Of a stretch of 17,592 nt of DNA, positions 15,647 through 17,592 are shown piece after piece. The position numbers and the translations under genes were made by a program. The stretch covers positions 1 through 17,592 of the forward strand of contig JAFZSS010000238.1 of NCBI GenBank assembly GCA_017619255.1. Reading direction: 5' to 3'. The notes beneath the pieces were generated by a model. It saw nothing but the letters and a program-made list of their open reading frames with translations, had not been told where the DNA came from and ran no database searches. The stretch comes from Muribaculaceae bacterium (lineage in GTDB: Bacteria; Bacteroidota; Bacteroidia; Bacteroidales; Muribaculaceae). Positions within the stretch are counted from its first letter, which is position 1. Each line of letters starts with the position of its first letter.

Positions 15647-16539
15647 TTGGTTACGTTAATAATGTAAGCTTCACCGGCGGGCGTGCTGAACACGATCTTG
15701 CCGGCAATGGCATGCGGATACATGGCGACAGTAGTGTCGTCGGTCAGCGTCTGCGTCGTGCCGTCGAGGTTGGCGGCAACAATGGTCGAGGCATAGATGA
15801 ACTCGCCGTCATCCAGGTCCATCATACCCACTACGGTATTGTCGTCATACCATACGGGAGCACGCATTTTGCCCACCTTCTGGACATTACTTCCGTCAAG
15901 GTTGCAAACATAGGTGCCATGGGCGGCCTGATAGAACAGCACCTTACTGCCATCGGGCGACAGAGAAGCCCACATGTAGCTGTATTCGGTGCCACGGGGC
16001 GACAACTGGCGCGTCTTGCCGTTCATAGTGATCATCAGCTGACCCTTGTTGATCGAGAGGACAGGCAGATTCTGAGCCTTGGCAGTGCCGATGGCCTTCT
16101 TGCTGTACTTGCCCTTGTTCACGGCAACAGCAGTGGTGGCGTCAACAGCATAGCCCTGAAGATCGCGGGTGGGTTTCACCAGCTCCTGGCTCACGCCGGT
16201 GGCCAGGTTCAAGCTCTTCAATGAGGACACGCGCAGGTGTTTTTTGTTGAACGAACCCTCGCGATAAACGACCGTCTGGCCGTCGGGCGAGATTTTCACG
16301 TTGTGCCCGGCGCTGGGAGCAGTGCTCAGCGTCTGGGTTTGACCACTCGTCAGGTCATACTTGGTGAGGCCTTGGTTGGTAGCGTTGGTCAACAGCAGGT
16401 AATCACCCTGCGGGCTGATGGCAGCTACCGATGCTTTGTCAGGCAAATTGACCTTGTCAATCGAGGTCACATTCAGTACCTGACCCATTGCGCTCATCGA
16501 GAAACCTAACGTCAATGCGAAAAGAAGTTTTCTCATCAT
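15643..16539 (-). CDS. Secreted beta-propeller-like protein (WD40/TolB/DPP-IV-N type)
   Basis: This 298-residue protein has a signal peptide (MMRKLLFALTLGFSMSAMGQ). The body has repeats of the type ISPQGDYLLL, ISPDGQTVVY, LSPDGSKVLFY and YVCNLDGSNVQKV, which are blade signatures of TolB- or DPP-IV-N-like propellers. No enzyme motif is seen, so a binding or scaffold role is inferred. I chose ATG 16539; an upstream in-frame extension to 16797 would put about 86 AT-rich, non-conserved residues before the signal peptide. Its stop overlaps the start of the large amidase gene (ATGA), so the two products are probably made together and may form a complex. Confidence 0.87.
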   Translation of the reverse strand: MMRKLLFALTLGFSMSAMGQVLNVTSIDKVNLPDKASVAAISPQGDYLLLTNATNQGLTKYDLTSGQTQTLSTAPSAGHNVKISPDGQTVVYREGSFNKKHLRVSSLKSLNLATGVSQELVKPTRDLQGYAVDATTAVAVNKGKYSKKAIGTAKAQNLPVLSINKGQLMITMNGKTRQLSPRGTEYSYMWASLSPDGSKVLFYQAAHGTYVCNLDGSNVQKVGKMRAPVWYDDNTVVGMMDLDDGEFIYASTIVAANLDGTTQTLTDDTTVAMYPHAIAGKIVFSTPAGEAYIINVTK

Positions 16540-16598
16540 GATGGTTGAATGGTTTGAAGTTAAACAATATAGGTTATTAAAACTATTATTTTCAGTTT

Positions 16599-16632
16599 GA
16601 AAAGTATTTAATAAGGGGCGAAGATAATCAAA
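16599..16632 (-). promoter_or_regulatory. Possible promoter for the propeller-amidase operon
   Basis: The minus strand has TTTG (16632-16629), 22 bases, then TACTTTTC (16606-16599), one base off TAnnTTTG. The leader would be about 60 nt and AT-rich. It is the only candidate I find upstream of 16539. Confidence 0.35.
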
Positions 16633-16770
16633 ATAAATGTAAACGACAAATAAAATATGTTTAATAATTCTAATTGTTGAAAACTTGCCATGATTGACCA
16701 TCGCCAAGTATAGAGCATAGAGTTTGCTGTATAGAAAAATGAGAAGCGTCCGATCACCAGTTAGAAGAAG

Positions 16771-16817
16771 TGAACTGCACCCAAAAGTAGGACACAAGAC
16801 TTTTGGAGTGCAGTTCA
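16771..16817. mobile_element. 47-bp palindrome resembling joined IS3-family ends (remnant)
   Basis: The arms TGAACTGCAC-CCAAAAGT and ACTTTTGG-AGTGCAGTTCA are inverted copies with one extra base, around a 10-base centre. The outer ends are 5'-TG and CA-3' as in IS3-family elements, and both sides are flanked by GAAG (16767-16770, 16818-16821), like a 4-bp target duplication. There is no transposase. It could also act as a terminator for the dockerin gene. The IS3 assignment is from recalled end sequences and is moderate. Confidence 0.5.
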
Positions 16818-16858
16818 GAAGAGCGTATGCCGTTTATGGTCTATAGTCTAAACCATGG

Positions 16859-17223
16859 TTACCATGATCCATTGAGCAGGTAGTTGATCAGGGTGGTGGC
16901 ATCGCTGATGTCCACTCCGCCATTCTGATCACAGTTGGCGTTCTCCAAGTTAAGGCCCGAGGCATTACCGCTCAGTAAGTAGTTAATCAACATCGTTGCA
17001 TCGCTGATGTCCACCGAGCCATCGCCGTTCACATCACCGCGCAGAGCTGCGAATTTATCGGTGAAGTAGCCGGGATTGCTGGGGCCGCCGTCGATGCGGG
17101 CATACACGTCAGCGTCGTGTTCGACGGTGTGTAATTGGCATAGGCCTCAACAGCACTGGCGCCGATGGCGCATATCATGGCCGCCACCAGGGCGAGTAGT
17201 CTAAAGAGATTGGATTGTTTCAT
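16859..17223 (-). pseudogene. Signal-peptide / dockerin protein gene, frameshifted or internally deleted
   Basis: An ATG at 17223 begins a clear signal peptide (MKQSNLFRLLALVAAMICAI...ASA), followed by EAYANYTPSNTTLT, an opening I associate with Bacteroidales surface repeat proteins. That frame stops at 17029. A second minus frame, open from about 17139 to the stop at 16859, encodes GGPSNPGYFTDKFAALRGDV and then two dockerin type I repeats: GDVNGDGSVDISDATMLINY and CDQNGGVDISDATTLINY. The first has a full DxNxDG calcium loop; the second lacks the acidic fifth position. No slippery site is obvious where the frames overlap (17108-17139). A long central domain usually precedes a dockerin, so an internal deletion joining the two ends out of frame is as likely as a single frameshift or a sequencing error. 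Confidence 0.75.
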
Positions 17224-17256
17224 AAGTGTTGATTCTATTAGGGTTAGTATTTGCTG

Positions 17257-17264
17257 CAAAAATA
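17257..17264 (-). promoter_or_regulatory. -7 promoter box (TATTTTTG) for the dockerin gene
   Basis: The minus strand reads TATTTTTG, 33 nt before the ATG at 17223. A second match, TATATTTG, lies at 17273-17280, so the exact start is uncertain. Confidence 0.45.
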
Positions 17265-17330
17265 ACAGATTTCAAATATATATAAAAGTAATAATAGATA
17301 ATAATGCGACATGGCCTTTCAATAATATAC

Positions 17331-17360
17331 ACCCGCACTCTTGTCATGAGGAGCGCGGAT
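17331..17360 (-). terminator. Hairpin after the gene at the right edge
   Basis: On the minus strand ATCCGCGCTC pairs with GAGTGCGGGT (two G-U pairs) around a 10-base loop and is followed by GTATATTATTG. It lies about 40 bp after the stop at 17403, fitting a weak terminator. Confidence 0.5.
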
Positions 17361-17402
17361 GTCTATTCTCTTCTTAGATGTTCTAAAAGAGGTTTCCTTT
17401 GT

Positions 17403-17592
17403 TTATTTAAAGAGGAAGACCTCGCTGATAGACTGCTTGATATTCACATGTTTGATGGTGTGGGCAAATATCCTGTCAAGCGTGAACGTGGAGAATGCAA
17501 TCACGGAGGATATCTCGTGCTCACTGGTATTGATCGCAGCCTTGAGTTTACTCAAGAGCTCCGCAGCCAGGTCGTGCGAGGTGATCCGGAGA
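17403..17592 (-). CDS. C-terminal end of an unrecognised protein (5' end outside the window)
   Basis: An open minus frame enters from the right edge and stops with TAA at 17403, giving about 62 residues with no start codon needed. The sequence (ITSHDLAAELLSKLKAAINT, then SSVIAFSTFTLDRIFAH, ending EVFLFK) is a balanced mix of charged and hydrophobic residues that looks helical. I do not recognise a family. The plus strand is also open here in one frame, but the minus reading has a stop followed by a hairpin, so I prefer it. Confidence 0.5.
   Translation of the reverse strand, partial: LRITSHDLAAELLSKLKAAINTSEHEISSVIAFSTFTLDRIFAHTIKHVNIKQSISEVFLFK

Larger units (their letters stand above)
16540..16858. 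other. Intergenic region between the propeller operon and the dockerin gene
   Basis: This stretch of about 320 bp contains no supported gene. It holds the AT-rich leader and possible promoter of the propeller gene, a short low-complexity section with ATAGAGCATAGAG near 16708-16722, and the IS3-like palindrome at 16771-16817. Confidence 0.7.

Noticed and set aside
16540..16797. N-terminal extension of the propeller protein to 16797
   Set aside because: The added residues precede a good signal peptide, are AT-rich, and begin inside the IS-like palindrome.

Overview
The window looks like a chromosomal segment of a Bacteroidales bacterium, probably near Muribaculaceae or Prevotellaceae. The evidence is indirect but consistent. 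Several genes are preceded by the Bacteroidetes -7 promoter box TAnnTTTG. Start codons generally lack a clear Shine-Dalgarno sequence. There is a type-IX-like C-terminal tail and a dockerin protein with a signal peptide of the kind seen in gut Bacteroidales. Most of the content is core housekeeping, with an accessory, surface-oriented right end.

Layout from left to right. Positions 1-1500 (minus strand): a B3/4-domain protein, then a YciO/YrdC/Sua5-family protein, then the first codons of a third gene at the window edge. The three are separated by two copies of a hairpin-containing repeat. Positions 1565-2680 (plus): a secreted serine beta-lactamase-like hydrolase, divergent from the B3/4 gene and convergent with a membrane LTA-synthase-like sulfatase (2688-4703, minus). 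Back to back with the sulfatase is an anchored purple-acid-phosphatase-like metallophosphoesterase (4740-6101, plus), followed 12 bp later by prfA (release factor 1). Next come a DUF1893 protein (minus) and, divergent from it, mtnN/pfs and luxS (plus). These last two catalyse consecutive steps that convert S-adenosylhomocysteine to homocysteine plus the AI-2 precursor. The lon protease gene (9268-11712, minus) has its own promoter box.

The right end (11885-17592, all minus) looks like surface or secreted functions. A secreted beta-propeller-like protein overlaps by ATGA with a 1253-residue secreted zinc amidase that carries a regulatory-like domain, two propeller-like regions and a C-terminal tail resembling a type IX sorting domain. 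A strong rho-independent terminator follows. Upstream are a 47-bp IS3-like palindrome flanked by GAAG, a frameshifted signal-peptide/dockerin gene, and the C-terminal end of an unrecognised gene.

The most unusual signals are non-coding. A repeat family built on CTGACAACTGACAACTG ends a few bases before three start codons, and a fourth copy lies in frame inside the sulfatase gene. Three divergent gene pairs have opposed -7 boxes, two of them only 4 nt from an ATG, which predicts leaderless transcripts. I saw no tRNA, rRNA, CRISPR array or complete transposase.
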